Shown: positions 8,475 to 16,594 of the stretch, one piece after another | Position numbering within the stretch: position 1 is the stretch's first letter | Layout: each line of letters starts with the position of its first letter | From: Myxococcales bacterium | GTDB lineage: Bacteria > Myxococcota_A > Polyangia > JAAYKL01 | NCBI GenBank assembly: GCA_012522445.1 | Contig: JAAYKL010000063.1 | Span: forward strand, 1 to 37,099 | Direction of reading: 5' to 3' | DNA length: 37,099 nucleotides | Notes under the pieces: generated by a model | Seen by the model: only the letters and a program-made list of their open reading frames with translations | Databases searched by the model: none | Told to the model about the DNA's origin: nothing | Position numbers and translations under genes: made by a program

Positions 8475-9928
8475 GTCGCTTCGATTGTCTGGCGCATCAC
8501 CGATTGCTTCAAGCGGATTTCGGCCACCTCGGCTTCGGGTTCGGAGCCCGCGATGATGCCGCCACCGGCGTAAAGCACAGCGGTTTTTCCGTGGAGGAGC
8601 GCCGAGCGGATGCCCACCCATGCCTCGCCGTCGCCTTGCGGGTTGCACCAACCGACGGGCCCCGCGTACCAACCGCGCTCGTGGGGCTCGTGGCTCTTGA
8701 GCCAGTCGGCGGCGGCTTGGGACGGAATGCCGCACACGGCAGAGGTCGGGTGCAGTGTGGCCACGGCGTCCAGGATGTGGACGGGGCGGTCCGCGAAGGT
8801 GGCGGTGATGGGCGCGTGGAGATGGTGGATGCTGGTCAGGGTGCGCACGCCGGTGTCTTCGGACTGCACGGCGCCCCCCAGTTGCGCCACGGTCTGCGCA
8901 ACGGTGCGCTTGACGTGAGCAAACTCGCGCCGGTTTTTTTCGCAGGCGCGCAGGGCGGCGATCTCCGCTGCGTCATGGCGGCCGTCGGGGGTGCGGGGCC
9001 ACGTTCCCGCCAGGACATCGGTGTAGAGCTGTGTGCCCTTCCCGGTGACGGTGGCCAGGCGCTCGGGCGTGGCGCCGACAAAGCACGCCGGACTCCGCTC
9101 CAGGGCGAAGATGTGGCTCTGGGGGTGGTGTGCCAACAGGTGGGCCACGATGCGGGAGAGGCGCGGTGGCGCGTGTAACGGCAGGGGCGTCGCTTGGGAG
9201 ATCACGACCTTTTCGAGCTGCGCGTTGTGAATTTGTGCCAGCGCGTCGGCGATGAGCTGGCGCAGGGCCGCGTCTTGTGCCGCGTCGTCTGTTGTTTGGG
9301 AGAGCCCGTCGTTTTGCGGCAGGGGGACAGCGGGAGAGGCGGCCTCGAACGGTGCGCGGTGCGCGGTGGTCCCGGCTTCAAGCCAGCGCGAGAGTTGCTG
9401 CGCTTCGCTAAGAAAGGCGTCGGGAGTGCGGCGCGATGTGGGCGAGAGCAGGGCGATCAGCGTGGCGGTATCGCGGTGTCGCAGGTACGACCAGCGGGGC
9501 AAGGTGAATTCGGCATTGGCAAAGGGGGCCCAGGCGTCGTCGCGGGAAGGGTGGGCGAAGAAAGCCGCTCCTCCCATGGCGCAAAGAGATGTTTGGGCGG
9601 CAGCGCTGGTGGCGTTTTGGCGCGCTACTTGGGGCCAGAAATCGCGGAGCTGTCGTTGCAGCAAGTCAAAGCGATTCGGCCCTTCGGCTGTAAAGCGCTT
9701 CGCTGCACCAAAGCCGATGACGAGGGCTGCGTGTCCCTGGTCGCCGCGTCCATTTCCCGATTGGAACAGGGTGCGCTCGCCATTGAGGGGCGCCTCGCAC
9801 ATCTGGGGCGCCGCTATGCAAGGAGCGGGCAAGGCCAGGGCGAGCCATTGGTTTGCGGGGTGTGTGGTGCTGGTGTCGAGCAGCGCCGTGAAGCGTTGGG
9901 CGAAAGGAGTGGGGTCACTTGGCGGCAT
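8471..9928 (-). CDS. menF: Isochorismate synthase (MenF)
   Basis: This 485-aa chorismate-binding enzyme converts chorismate to isochorismate, the first step of menaquinone synthesis. The C-terminal chorismate-binding domain shows [56 protein letters not shown], the [11 protein letters not shown] motif (usually HPTPAVGG), GWYAGPVGW and [15 protein letters not shown] with WxEI-type ELxxK residues. The N-terminal half is poorly conserved, as is usual. The start at 9928 ([13 protein letters not shown]) has a GAGG site upstream and overlaps the menG end by 14 nt. A longer frame to 10021 exists but would run deep into menG. A salicylate- or siderophore-linked isochorismate synthase is excluded by the men context. 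Confidence 0.93.
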   Translation of the reverse strand: MPPSDPTPFAQRFTALLDTSTTHPANQWLALALPAPCIAAPQMCEAPLNGERTLFQSGNGRGDQGHAALVIGFGAAKRFTAEGPNRFDLLQRQLRDFWPQVARQNATSAAAQTSLCAMGGAAFFAHPSRDDAWAPFANAEFTLPRWSYLRHRDTATLIALLSPTSRRTPDAFLSEAQQLSRWLEAGTTAHRAPFEAASPAVPLPQNDGLSQTTDDAAQDAALRQLIADALAQIHNAQLEKVVISQATPLPLHAPPRLSRIVAHLLAHHPQSHIFALERSPACFVGATPERLATVTGKGTQLYTDVLAGTWPRTPDGRHDAAEIAALRACEKNRREFAHVKRTVAQTVAQLGGAVQSEDTGVRTLTSIHHLHAPITATFADRPVHILDAVATLHPTSAVCGIPSQAAADWLKSHEPHERGWYAGPVGWCNPQGDGEAWVGIRSALLHGKTAVLYAGGGIIAGSEPEAEVAEIRLKQSVMRQTIEAT

Positions 9929-10676
9929 GGATGGCCTCGGCGACGAACAAGTGGCACGTGCCCCACATAAATGCGCGTTGGGCATGCACGCGAAAGCCAG
10001 CCTGGTGTAGCTCTTGCGCAAAATCCGTCTCAGGGGGGAAGGCGTTCATCGATTGCGTCAGGTATTGGTAGGGCGCGCGCCGGGCCCATAGGCGTCCCAC
10101 CAGCGGGATGATGCGGCGGACATAGCGGCAGGCAAAAGAGGACAAAAAGTGTCCGTGGGGCATGCACAGCTCCAGGATGACGAGCTGCCCACCTTCTTTT
10201 AGTGTGCGGTGGATTTCGGACAATCCCCGGGCGCGATTGGGAAAGTTTCGCACGCCAAAGGACACGGTGACCGCGTCTAGGGTTTGGGCCGCAACGGGCA
10301 GCGCTTCGGCCGCTCCACGCAGGAGTTCGATGCGGGGGGCCGGGTGCTTGGCGGCGCGCACTTTGGTTTGGGCGATGCGCAACATGCCGTCCGAAGGGTC
10401 GATGCCCGCAATGTGGCAATGGGGGTGTCGGCGCGCGATTTCCAGGGCAAAAGATGCGGTGCCGGTGGCGATGTCGAGGAGGCGCGCTTCGGGGGGAAGG
10501 GTGAGGGCGTTTACCGCAGCCTTGCGCCAGCGTCTGTCAAAGCCCAGCGAAATGAGGCGGTTGAGGCGATCGTAGTGCTTGGCGATGGTGTCGAACATCG
10601 CGCCGCTGCCGCCCCGACTGCCCATCGGTCTGGCGATGGTGTTGAACATTGCTCCGCTGCCGCCTCGATTTGCCAT
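9915..10676 (-). CDS. menG: Demethylmenaquinone methyltransferase (MenG/UbiE family)
   Basis: This 253-aa class I methyltransferase adds the ring methyl group with SAM in the last step of menaquinone synthesis. The conserved UbiE start MFDTIAKHYDRLNRLISLGFDRRWR lies at about residues 27-51. It is followed by LLDIATGTASFALEIA (SAM motif I), GIDPSDGML, VSFGVRNFPN and LKEGGQLVILE. The N-terminus is odd: RGGSGAMF(N/D)TIA occurs twice in tandem, 17 residues apart, so about 26 residues precede the normal family start. Three in-frame ATGs (10676, the one before GSRGG, and the one before FDTIA) could serve. No Shine-Dalgarno clearly decides among them, and only a weak AGAG precedes 10676. It sits 30 nt after the Smr gene and overlaps menF. 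Confidence 0.92.
   Translation of the reverse strand: MANRGGSGAMFNTIARPMGSRGGSGAMFDTIAKHYDRLNRLISLGFDRRWRKAAVNALTLPPEARLLDIATGTASFALEIARRHPHCHIAGIDPSDGMLRIAQTKVRAAKHPAPRIELLRGAAEALPVAAQTLDAVTVSFGVRNFPNRARGLSEIHRTLKEGGQLVILELCMPHGHFLSSFACRYVRRIIPLVGRLWARRAPYQYLTQSMNAFPPETDFAQELHQAGFRVHAQRAFMWGTCHLFVAEAIHAAK
10581..10676 (-). repeat. Direct tandem duplication (51-bp period) at the 5' end of menG
   Basis: GGCGATGGTG at 10581 recurs as GGCGATGGT at 10632 and the following bases remain aligned over about 45 nt. The copies encode RGGSGAMFNTIAR and RGGSGAMFDTIAK. They differ mostly at third codon positions, so the duplication is either old or maintained. It puts a second copy of the methyltransferase start region upstream of the true domain. 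Confidence 0.75.
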
Positions 10677-10706
10677 AGGGTTTCTCTAGTGATGAAAAAG
10701 ATGGGG

Positions 10707-11066
10707 TCAATGGTTGTTGGGCGGCACGAGTGTTACCTGGGTGGCTCCCCAACCACCGGAGGCGCTGTCCGCCAACCGAAAGGCGGCGATGCCGTCTAGT
10801 TTTTGCAAAATGCTGTGCACCATGCGGCGCTGCACGCCCTTTCCTTTGCCGTGGATGATGCGCACCTCGAAGATGCCTTTTTCGCGACAGGCCTCGATGT
10901 AGTCGGGTACCAAGGAGCGGATGTCCTTGGGAGAGAAGGTGTGCAAGTCGAGGACGCCGTCGATGGGTATGGCAACGGTTTCGTCTTCCCAGGGGGTGTT
11001 GTCGTCGTCGTCGTTATCGTCATCGTTGTCGCCAGGGGGCAAAAAAGGGGAGGGCTCACCGCACAT
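10707..11066 (-). CDS. Smr-domain protein with acidic N-terminus
   Basis: This 119-aa protein is mostly an Smr (small MutS-related) domain. It has LDLHTFSPKDIRSLVPDYIE, then EVRIIHGKGKGVQRRMVHSIL with the HGKG motif, and an end FRLADSASGGWGATQVTLV that matches the usual Smr finish. Smr domains bind or nick branched DNA or RNA. Free-standing ones are common in Proteobacteria and mostly uncharacterised. Before the domain is a run of Asp and Asn residues (about 12-24) encoded by a GTC/GTT/ATC-type triplet tract. The start is 5 nt after the GH9 stop with no evident Shine-Dalgarno, so translation may be coupled. The role in a menaquinone operon is not obvious. Confidence 0.8.
   Translation of the reverse strand: MCGEPSPFLPPGDNDDDNDDDDNTPWEDETVAIPIDGVLDLHTFSPKDIRSLVPDYIEACREKGIFEVRIIHGKGKGVQRRMVHSILQKLDGIAAFRLADSASGGWGATQVTLVPPNNH
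10998..11033 (-). repeat. Triplet repeat tract encoding poly-Asp/Asn
   Basis: The tract is a run of GTC, GTT and ATC triplets on the plus strand. It encodes GDNDDDNDDDDN at the N-terminus of the Smr protein. Length variation in multiples of three would be tolerated. Confidence 0.7.
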
Positions 11067-11071
11067 GCGGA

Positions 11072-12799
11072 TCAGTGGTTTTCGAGGCTGACCGCGAGGA
11101 TGTACCAGCCGCTATGGGGGATCCACTGTTCGCTCCAGCGCCAGCGGTGGTTGCCCGTCCTCGCTTCGGGGGGCTCGCTGGGGTTGAAGTCGATGTCGTG
11201 GGGATCGAGGAAGCCCGCGGTGGCGCCGTTGCACACGCCGCCGGGAGCGCTGGGATAGCCCTCTTCGTAGAACGCGTTGTTGTGGCCGCGTCCGTGGAGC
11301 ATGCAGATGTCGAAGGGGTTCATGCCCAGCATCCAGTCGATGCAGAGGCCGGCGTATTCGTTGAGGCGATCGCGCATCTCGGGTTTGACGTGGCGAGCGG
11401 CGGCGCGGGCAGCCGAAGCCAGGGAACCGAGGCGGGCGTTTTCACCTTGCCACCAGTATCCGCTCTCATTGTGTTGCGCGAAGAAGAAGCTGGTGCGGCG
11501 GTTGCCGTCGGCATCGGTGATGTACTGGCGCGGATAATCGAAGGGGTTGGGGACCTCTTCGGTGATGCGCAGTTCAAAGGCGCAGAGGCGTTCGACAGCG
11601 GCGAGGATTTCGGCTTTGGCGTCGTCCTTGGCCACATCCATGAACCCGAGCAGGGAGAGGATGGGCAGGCCAGCGTCCGAGGCGTGGAAGAAGGTGCGTT
11701 TGCCAGCGTCGTCGGCGCGCAGCCAGTCGGTGCAGGTGTCGTCGCTGGAAATGCGGGCCATCAGGCTTTTGGCCCGGGCGGCGGCGGCGTCGTAAAAGCG
11801 CTGTTCCTTGGTGGTGATGAACAGCTCGGTGGCAGCCAACAGGGCGCAGTAGTCGTCGATGATGTTTTCTTTGCCGTCGTTGCAATAGGAGGGGCCGTGT
11901 TCTTCGACGTGATCGAAGCCCTTGATGGCCGTTTGCAAGTAGGTCTCGCGGGTGAAATCGCGGTCGCGAGGCGCGCGTGCGGCGATGGCCAGCGCGGCGA
12001 TGGACATGCCCGCGCCTTGGCGGTGGGAGCACTGCCAGTTTTCGTAGCGGTGTCCCGCCTGGGTTTTGTATTCGCAGATCATGCGCTTGCTGGTGTCGGC
12101 GGTCCACTGGTCGAAGACCGTCATGTAGAAGGCGCCGCAGGGGTCTTGCATGCGCACCAGAAAGTCAGCGCCGTACAGGGCTTCGTCGTAGAGCTTTTTG
12201 ATGAGCCGCTCGGTGCCAAAGTCTTCGTTGGCGGCGTGTTTCTTTTCGAGCTCGCGCGCGGTGTGAAACATGCTCCACACGCAGAGTTGCGTTTGCTGTG
12301 GGTTCATGAAGTTGGCGTAGGAGAGGTGCGAGAGGTACTTGCTGACGTCGCCGCTGGCATCGTACCAGCCGCCGTGTACATCGACGGTGCGGTTGTCTTT
12401 GTCGTTATAAATGGGGAGGTTTTTGTCGGTCGCGTCGAACTCGTCGGCGCAGCGCTGTGCGCGGAAATAGTAGAGGATGTCGGCGATGGTTTCGCGGATG
12501 AGGTGGGTGCGGATTTCAAAGGGGTGCGAGCGCTCGGGGCACGTGGCGGCATCGCTGGGCTTTGCCACGACGACATAGCGGCCGGGTGCAGTGAGGGATG
12601 AAAAATCCACGGTCCAAAAGTGCCAATTCTTCCAGCGGTCGACGGTGCCATTGGATTGCGGAGTGCCTTGAAAGACCTCTTTGCCGGTGTCGTGGCAGAC
12701 GATGGCAAAGGCTTGCGGGGTTTCGCCTTCGGTGCATTTCAAAATGGCGCGTTTGGGGGCGTGCGGAGCGTAACCAACGTGGTTGATCAGAATTTGCAT
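11072..12799 (-). CDS. Glycoside hydrolase family 9 protein with N-terminal Ig-like (CelD-N) domain, apparently cytoplasmic
   Basis: The protein has 575 aa. Residues 1-95 match the Ig-like CelD N-terminal domain (ILINHVGYAPHAPKRAIL at the start, GRYVVVA near 73-79). The rest is an (alpha/alpha)6 GH9 catalytic domain. The paired aspartates lie in GGWYDASGDVSKYL (Asp147, Asp151; canonical GGWHDAGDYGKY). The C-terminal part has LGMNPFDICMLHGRGHNN, a shifted version of the VNPxGxSYVTGxG...HHR block, and Glu557 in WSEQWIPHSGW as the likely general acid. Family members are endoglucanases, exo-glucosidases and glucosaminidases acting on beta-linked glucans. There is no signal peptide, so it probably acts on imported or internal oligosaccharides. 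A GGAG site at 12807-12810 supports the start. It is the first gene of the run leading into the men genes. Confidence 0.82.
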   Translation of the reverse strand: MQILINHVGYAPHAPKRAILKCTEGETPQAFAIVCHDTGKEVFQGTPQSNGTVDRWKNWHFWTVDFSSLTAPGRYVVVAKPSDAATCPERSHPFEIRTHLIRETIADILYYFRAQRCADEFDATDKNLPIYNDKDNRTVDVHGGWYDASGDVSKYLSHLSYANFMNPQQTQLCVWSMFHTARELEKKHAANEDFGTERLIKKLYDEALYGADFLVRMQDPCGAFYMTVFDQWTADTSKRMICEYKTQAGHRYENWQCSHRQGAGMSIAALAIAARAPRDRDFTRETYLQTAIKGFDHVEEHGPSYCNDGKENIIDDYCALLAATELFITTKEQRFYDAAAARAKSLMARISSDDTCTDWLRADDAGKRTFFHASDAGLPILSLLGFMDVAKDDAKAEILAAVERLCAFELRITEEVPNPFDYPRQYITDADGNRRTSFFFAQHNESGYWWQGENARLGSLASAARAAARHVKPEMRDRLNEYAGLCIDWMLGMNPFDICMLHGRGHNNAFYEEGYPSAPGGVCNGATAGFLDPHDIDFNPSEPPEARTGNHRWRWSEQWIPHSGWYILAVSLENH

Positions 12800-13078
12800 T
12801 TCGGAACTCCAGGATTTTGTTGTTTAATTATTTCTCGTCTATTTCATGGGCCGTGAATAGCCCGAACAATGCGCGCACAACTTAAACATAAAAAATCGCG
12901 ATTCGGCAAGTGAACTCTTTGGATTTGTCGGTGAAATGGCGCTTTATTTCGATTCGGATTGCGGGGAATACACCGGAAAAGCGCGTGGCAAAAAATCAGA
13001 TTCCGGGTTATGTGCTTGTCGTTTGCCGCGCTTCCACGTAGCGTCAAATGGTTCCGGGGCGGAAGGAATTATTCATAT
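12800..13078. other. Divergent intergenic region between the GH9/men operon and the redox fusion gene
   Basis: This 279-nt stretch must hold the promoters for both directions. It is AT-richer than its surroundings. It contains the 10-bp palindrome AATCGCGATT at 12894-12903 and a short GGGC...GCCC repeat at 12848-12863. On the minus strand, TTGTTC and TGAAAT at 17-nt spacing are a weak promoter candidate for GH9. I see no gene. The frame of the fusion gene is open back to 12959 but lacks homology there. Confidence 0.35.
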
Positions 13079-15826
13079 ATGTCATCACAAAAGTACGATG
13101 CATTGGTCATCGGTGGCGGACTGGGCGGACTGACGGCTGCTGCGGCGCTGTCCCATGCGGGCCTCCGGGTGCGCCTCTTCGAAAAGCACAGCATCCCCGG
13201 TGGTTATGCGACGAGCTTCTCGCGGGGGCGCTTCGATTTTGAGGTTTCCCTACACGCGCTGTCGGGCATTGGCGAGCCACAAAATCGCGGCCCCATATAC
13301 CACATTCTCGATGAGTTGGGCGTGGCCAAGCGCCTTGATTTTGTCTTCCTCAACGACGTGTTTCACAGCATCACCGGCGATGCGGAGTTCGTTATGCCGC
13401 GTGAGGAAAACGCCATCGTCGATGCGCTGTCATCGCGCTTCCCCCACGAGCGCCGAGGCTTGGTACGCGTATTTCGACTGTTGATGAATGTCGGCAACTC
13501 CATTGAGCACATGCGCGCGCGAAACAGCGGTATGTCCAGCGTGGAGGTCATCGCCCGCTACCCCGTGTTGGGATATGCGGCCGGCATGACCCTGGGACGC
13601 CTGCTCAACCGCGAAGTGCGCGACCCGGAGGCGAGGCTGGCCATCTCCCAACTCTGGGGATATTTCGGCTGCCCGCCCAGCACCATGTCCCTTTTGCTGT
13701 ACGGCGCGGCGATGCACAGCTATGTGCGTTATCGCCCGGTGATGCCCCGCGGAAAATCCCAAGCGATCTCCGATGCCCTGGTCGACGTCATTCGCGAAAA
13801 CGGCGGCGAGGTGTCGCTGTCCACTGCGGTGGTTCGCATCCGCTGCCAAGAGGGACGCGTCACCGGTGTCGAGACGGCCCAAGGCGAGGTTTGCGATGCG
13901 CCCATTGTCGTTTCCAACGCCGCCCCCATCACCACGCTCAAGCAACTGCTGCCACCGGATTGCGTGCCCGCAACGCTCATCGATCAACTCAGCCGCATCG
14001 CGCCCAGCGTTAGCTCGTTTAATGTGTATCTCGGGCTCAATACGCCATCGAAAAACGTGGGCATTCGCAGCCATGAGATTTATCTCAACCGCGATTTCGA
14101 CACCGAATCCCATTACGCGGCCGGCACGCGCATCGGACCGCTGACCAGTATCTCCGTTACGGCATACGACGTGCTCGACCCCGATGCTTCGCCGAGCGGA
14201 ACGGGGCTCGTCACGTTGACGGTGCCGGTGGAGGGGGCGCCGTGGGAGCGCTTGGATGCGGCCGATTACACCGAAACCCGCGACCGGGTGGCGCAGTCGT
14301 TGATCGCCGATCTCGACGCGCGCTTCCCGGGGTTTTCGTCGCACATCGAAATGCAGGTGCTGGCCACGCCCTTGACCAATGCGCGCTATACCGCCAATCC
14401 CTCGGGCGCCATGTACGGCTACGCACAAACAGCGGCCCAAAGCCCGGCCTTTCGTTTCTCGCAACAAGGCCACATCGAAGGGCTCTGGTATGCGGGGGCC
14501 TGGACGAGGCCTGGCGGCGGCTACCAATCGGTCATCAACTCAGGGCGCTTCACTGCAGACATGATTCTGCGCACGTGGCAGGGGACGCGCACGACAGCCT
14601 GGCTGCAGCGCACCGATCCCTATCGCCGCATTCCCTTAACTCCGATACCCGTCGGGGCACGCCTGCGGGCATTGGGCGGTTTCTTTAAAGACGGCAAGGT
14701 CATCCGCGATGCCATGCAGACCAATCGCCGCCCCGTGGATTTGTCGGCGCCGGTGCGCGTGTCGCCCGAACAAACCGATGCAGCGGTGGAGCGCGTCCAT
14801 GCGTCTTCTTTCCGCGCGGTGGTCAGCGAAGTAACCCGCGAAGCACCGGATGCGGTGACGCTGCACCTGACCCGCGAAGACGCGCCGTTCCCGCCCTTTG
14901 TGCCGGGGCAATACTTTTCGCTCTCTTTGCAGGTGGGAAACCAGCGACACCAACGACCGTACAGCGTTTCTTCGGCCGCTACCGATACGGGGCGACTTTC
15001 ATTTACCGTAAAGAAGAAAGCCGGTGGCTTTTTGTCGCACGCCATCGTCGACGACCTCAAGGTGGGAGACAGCGTTTTTCTCTCGGGCCCTTGGGGCGGT
15101 TTTCAGTACGCGCCGCTCTCGGATCCGCCGCACCTGGTGGCCATCGCGGCAGGCAGCGGCATCACACCCTTTGTCAGCATGTTGCGCTCCTTTGGCAGCG
15201 GCTACCCACGGCCCGAAAAAATGACCTTGCTCTATGGCTCGCGCGACGCGTCGCACATTTTGTTCCGCGATGTCTTGGCGCAGGCCCAGGCGTCCTACGA
15301 TTGGTTCCGCGTGCGGCACGTGCTCTCTCGCCCCGCCGATGCCACGGCCGAATTTCGCGGGCGCATCCGTCCCGAAATACTGCCGGCGTTGCTCAGCGAC
15401 ATCGACGAACAAAACGCCGTGTACCTCATCTGCGGTCCCGAGGCGATGATGTCGAGCCTCTCCGAATACCTGCCATCTGCGGGCATCTCGCGCACCCGCA
15501 TCCGCACCGAGATTTTCGGTCCGCAATCGCCCCACGCTTTGTCGCCGCATTGGCCGCAAGACGTGCCCCAGGATACGCGTTTTCGCATTCACAATGCGCG
15601 TGTGGGCCGCGATGCCCAAGTCGCAGCGATCGAAACGATTTTGGGCTCTCTGGAGCGCGTCGACATGGCGCCGGCCTCGCGCTGTCGCGCCAGCAATTGC
15701 AACTCCTGTCGGATGCACCTCGTGCAGGGCAAAGTGTTCGACGCCACCCGCCACGAGGTCGTTGCAGGCCCCGCTCACATCCGCACTTGCATGTGCTTTC
15801 CCCTCTCCGACATCAAGCTCATTTGA
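13079..15826 (+). CDS. Three-domain redox fusion: CrtI/retinol-saturase-like flavoprotein, ferredoxin reductase, 2Fe-2S ferredoxin
   Basis: The protein has 915 aa. Residues 1 to about 535 match the phytoene-desaturase/all-trans-retinol-saturase family. The dinucleotide motif is VIGGGLGGLTAAAALSHAG, followed by EKHSIPGGYATSF and, near the end, GLWYAGAWTRPGGGYQSVINS. Residues about 577-820 form a ferredoxin-NADP reductase module. It has RPYSVSS (flavin), a following GGFLS, AAGSGITPFVSML (NAD(P)H) and YLICGPEAMM. Residues about 830-915 form a plant-type [2Fe-2S] ferredoxin with Cys869, Cys874, Cys877 and Cys904 or Cys906 (CX4CX2C...C). Together this is a complete path from NAD(P)H through flavin and the cluster to a polyene-type flavoenzyme, which suggests reduction (saturation) of an isoprenoid. 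The substrate is unknown. The start at 13079 follows GGAAGGA at 13061-13067. The longer frame from 12959 is not used. Confidence 0.85.
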   Translation: MSSQKYDALVIGGGLGGLTAAAALSHAGLRVRLFEKHSIPGGYATSFSRGRFDFEVSLHALSGIGEPQNRGPIYHILDELGVAKRLDFVFLNDVFHSITGDAEFVMPREENAIVDALSSRFPHERRGLVRVFRLLMNVGNSIEHMRARNSGMSSVEVIARYPVLGYAAGMTLGRLLNREVRDPEARLAISQLWGYFGCPPSTMSLLLYGAAMHSYVRYRPVMPRGKSQAISDALVDVIRENGGEVSLSTAVVRIRCQEGRVTGVETAQGEVCDAPIVVSNAAPITTLKQLLPPDCVPATLIDQLSRIAPSVSSFNVYLGLNTPSKNVGIRSHEIYLNRDFDTESHYAAGTRIGPLTSISVTAYDVLDPDASPSGTGLVTLTVPVEGAPWERLDAADYTETRDRVAQSLIADLDARFPGFSSHIEMQVLATPLTNARYTANPSGAMYGYAQTAAQSPAFRFSQQGHIEGLWYAGAWTRPGGGYQSVINSGRFTADMILRTWQGTRTTAWLQRTDPYRRIPLTPIPVGARLRALGGFFKDGKVIRDAMQTNRRPVDLSAPVRVSPEQTDAAVERVHASSFRAVVSEVTREAPDAVTLHLTREDAPFPPFVPGQYFSLSLQVGNQRHQRPYSVSSAATDTGRLSFTVKKKAGGFLSHAIVDDLKVGDSVFLSGPWGGFQYAPLSDPPHLVAIAAGSGITPFVSMLRSFGSGYPRPEKMTLLYGSRDASHILFRDVLAQAQASYDWFRVRHVLSRPADATAEFRGRIRPEILPALLSDIDEQNAVYLICGPEAMMSSLSEYLPSAGISRTRIRTEIFGPQSPHALSPHWPQDVPQDTRFRIHNARVGRDAQVAAIETILGSLERVDMAPASRCRASNCNSCRMHLVQGKVFDATRHEVVAGPAHIRTCMCFPLSDIKLI

Positions 15827-15908
15827 ACCCGCGCGTCGCCCGTTGGTCATGGTCTTCCGGTTCATTTCTGGTGCAGTCAGGCACGCCGTTTTGCCGTAAA
15901 CTGCGGCC

Positions 15909-16508
15909 ATGATGCCCGAGAAAACAATGCTGCTGGATGTCCTCTTTGCCGCGGTCGGCTACTTCATCGGCGCGATCAATTTTTCGCTGATCGCCGCGCG
16001 CCTGGCCCGCAAGCCCGATCCGCGCCACTGCGGTAGCGGCAACGCCGGGGCCACCAATTTGCTGCGCACCGCGGGATGGCGTGTAGCGCTACCGGTGCTG
16101 CTGCTCGACGTGTTGCGCGGTTTCGCCTTTGTGTGGGCGGCGTCGCTTCTGCCGCTTTCGCCTTACGGGCTGTTGGGGGCGCTGGCCGTGTTGCTGGGAA
16201 ACCTCTTTCCGATCTATCACGGGTTTCGCGGCGGCAAGGGAGTGGCCACATCGGCGGGCATCGCGCTGGGGCTTTCGCCGTTGGCTTTTGGCGCCGCGTT
16301 GCTCTTGGCACTACTGGTGTTGGCGCTGTCTCGCCGGGTGTCGCTCTTGTCGCTGTCCCTGCTTTTCTTCTTCGCTGCGATACTGGGGGTGCGCGATGGT
16401 TGCGGTCTGCCACTCGGTCTGGCGACTGCGATGTGCGCAGTGGTCTTCGTCACGCACCGCGCCAATTTGAAACGCCTCTTTTCCGGCGACGAGCCGCGGT
16501 TGTTTTGA
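15909..16508 (+). CDS. plsY: Acyl-phosphate:glycerol-3-phosphate acyltransferase (PlsY)
   Basis: This 199-aa multi-spanning inner-membrane enzyme acylates glycerol-3-phosphate at position 1, using acyl-phosphate made by PlsX, at the start of phospholipid synthesis. The three family motifs are clear. They are GSGNAGATNLLR (canonical SGNPGATN), HGFRGGKGVAT, and THRANLKRLFSGDEPRLF near the C-terminus (canonical RHRxNIxRLxxGxE). Five hydrophobic segments are visible. It follows the redox fusion by 82 nt in the same direction and may or may not share a transcript. A second ATG three bases downstream, after the first Met, is also possible. Confidence 0.95.
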   Translation: MMPEKTMLLDVLFAAVGYFIGAINFSLIAARLARKPDPRHCGSGNAGATNLLRTAGWRVALPVLLLDVLRGFAFVWAASLLPLSPYGLLGALAVLLGNLFPIYHGFRGGKGVATSAGIALGLSPLAFGAALLLALLVLALSRRVSLLSLSLLFFFAAILGVRDGCGLPLGLATAMCAVVFVTHRANLKRLFSGDEPRLF

Positions 16509-16594
16509 ATTGCGTTGATAAAAGCGGGGGAGGTTAAGGGCGCCTTGGCGGTGGGGAAGGGAGGGTTGTTGTTGTCTCGGGATTGGCCGTTTTC

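Noticed and set aside
8475..8735. N-terminal extension of menD
   Set aside because: The extension is basic, low-complexity and antiphase to menF. MenD homology begins at [10 protein letters not shown], whose start overlaps the menF stop in the usual ATGA fashion.
12959..13078. 40-residue N-terminal extension of the redox fusion protein
   Set aside because: It has no homology, and the flavin-binding motif begins right after the ATG at 13079, which has a GGAAGGA site upstream.
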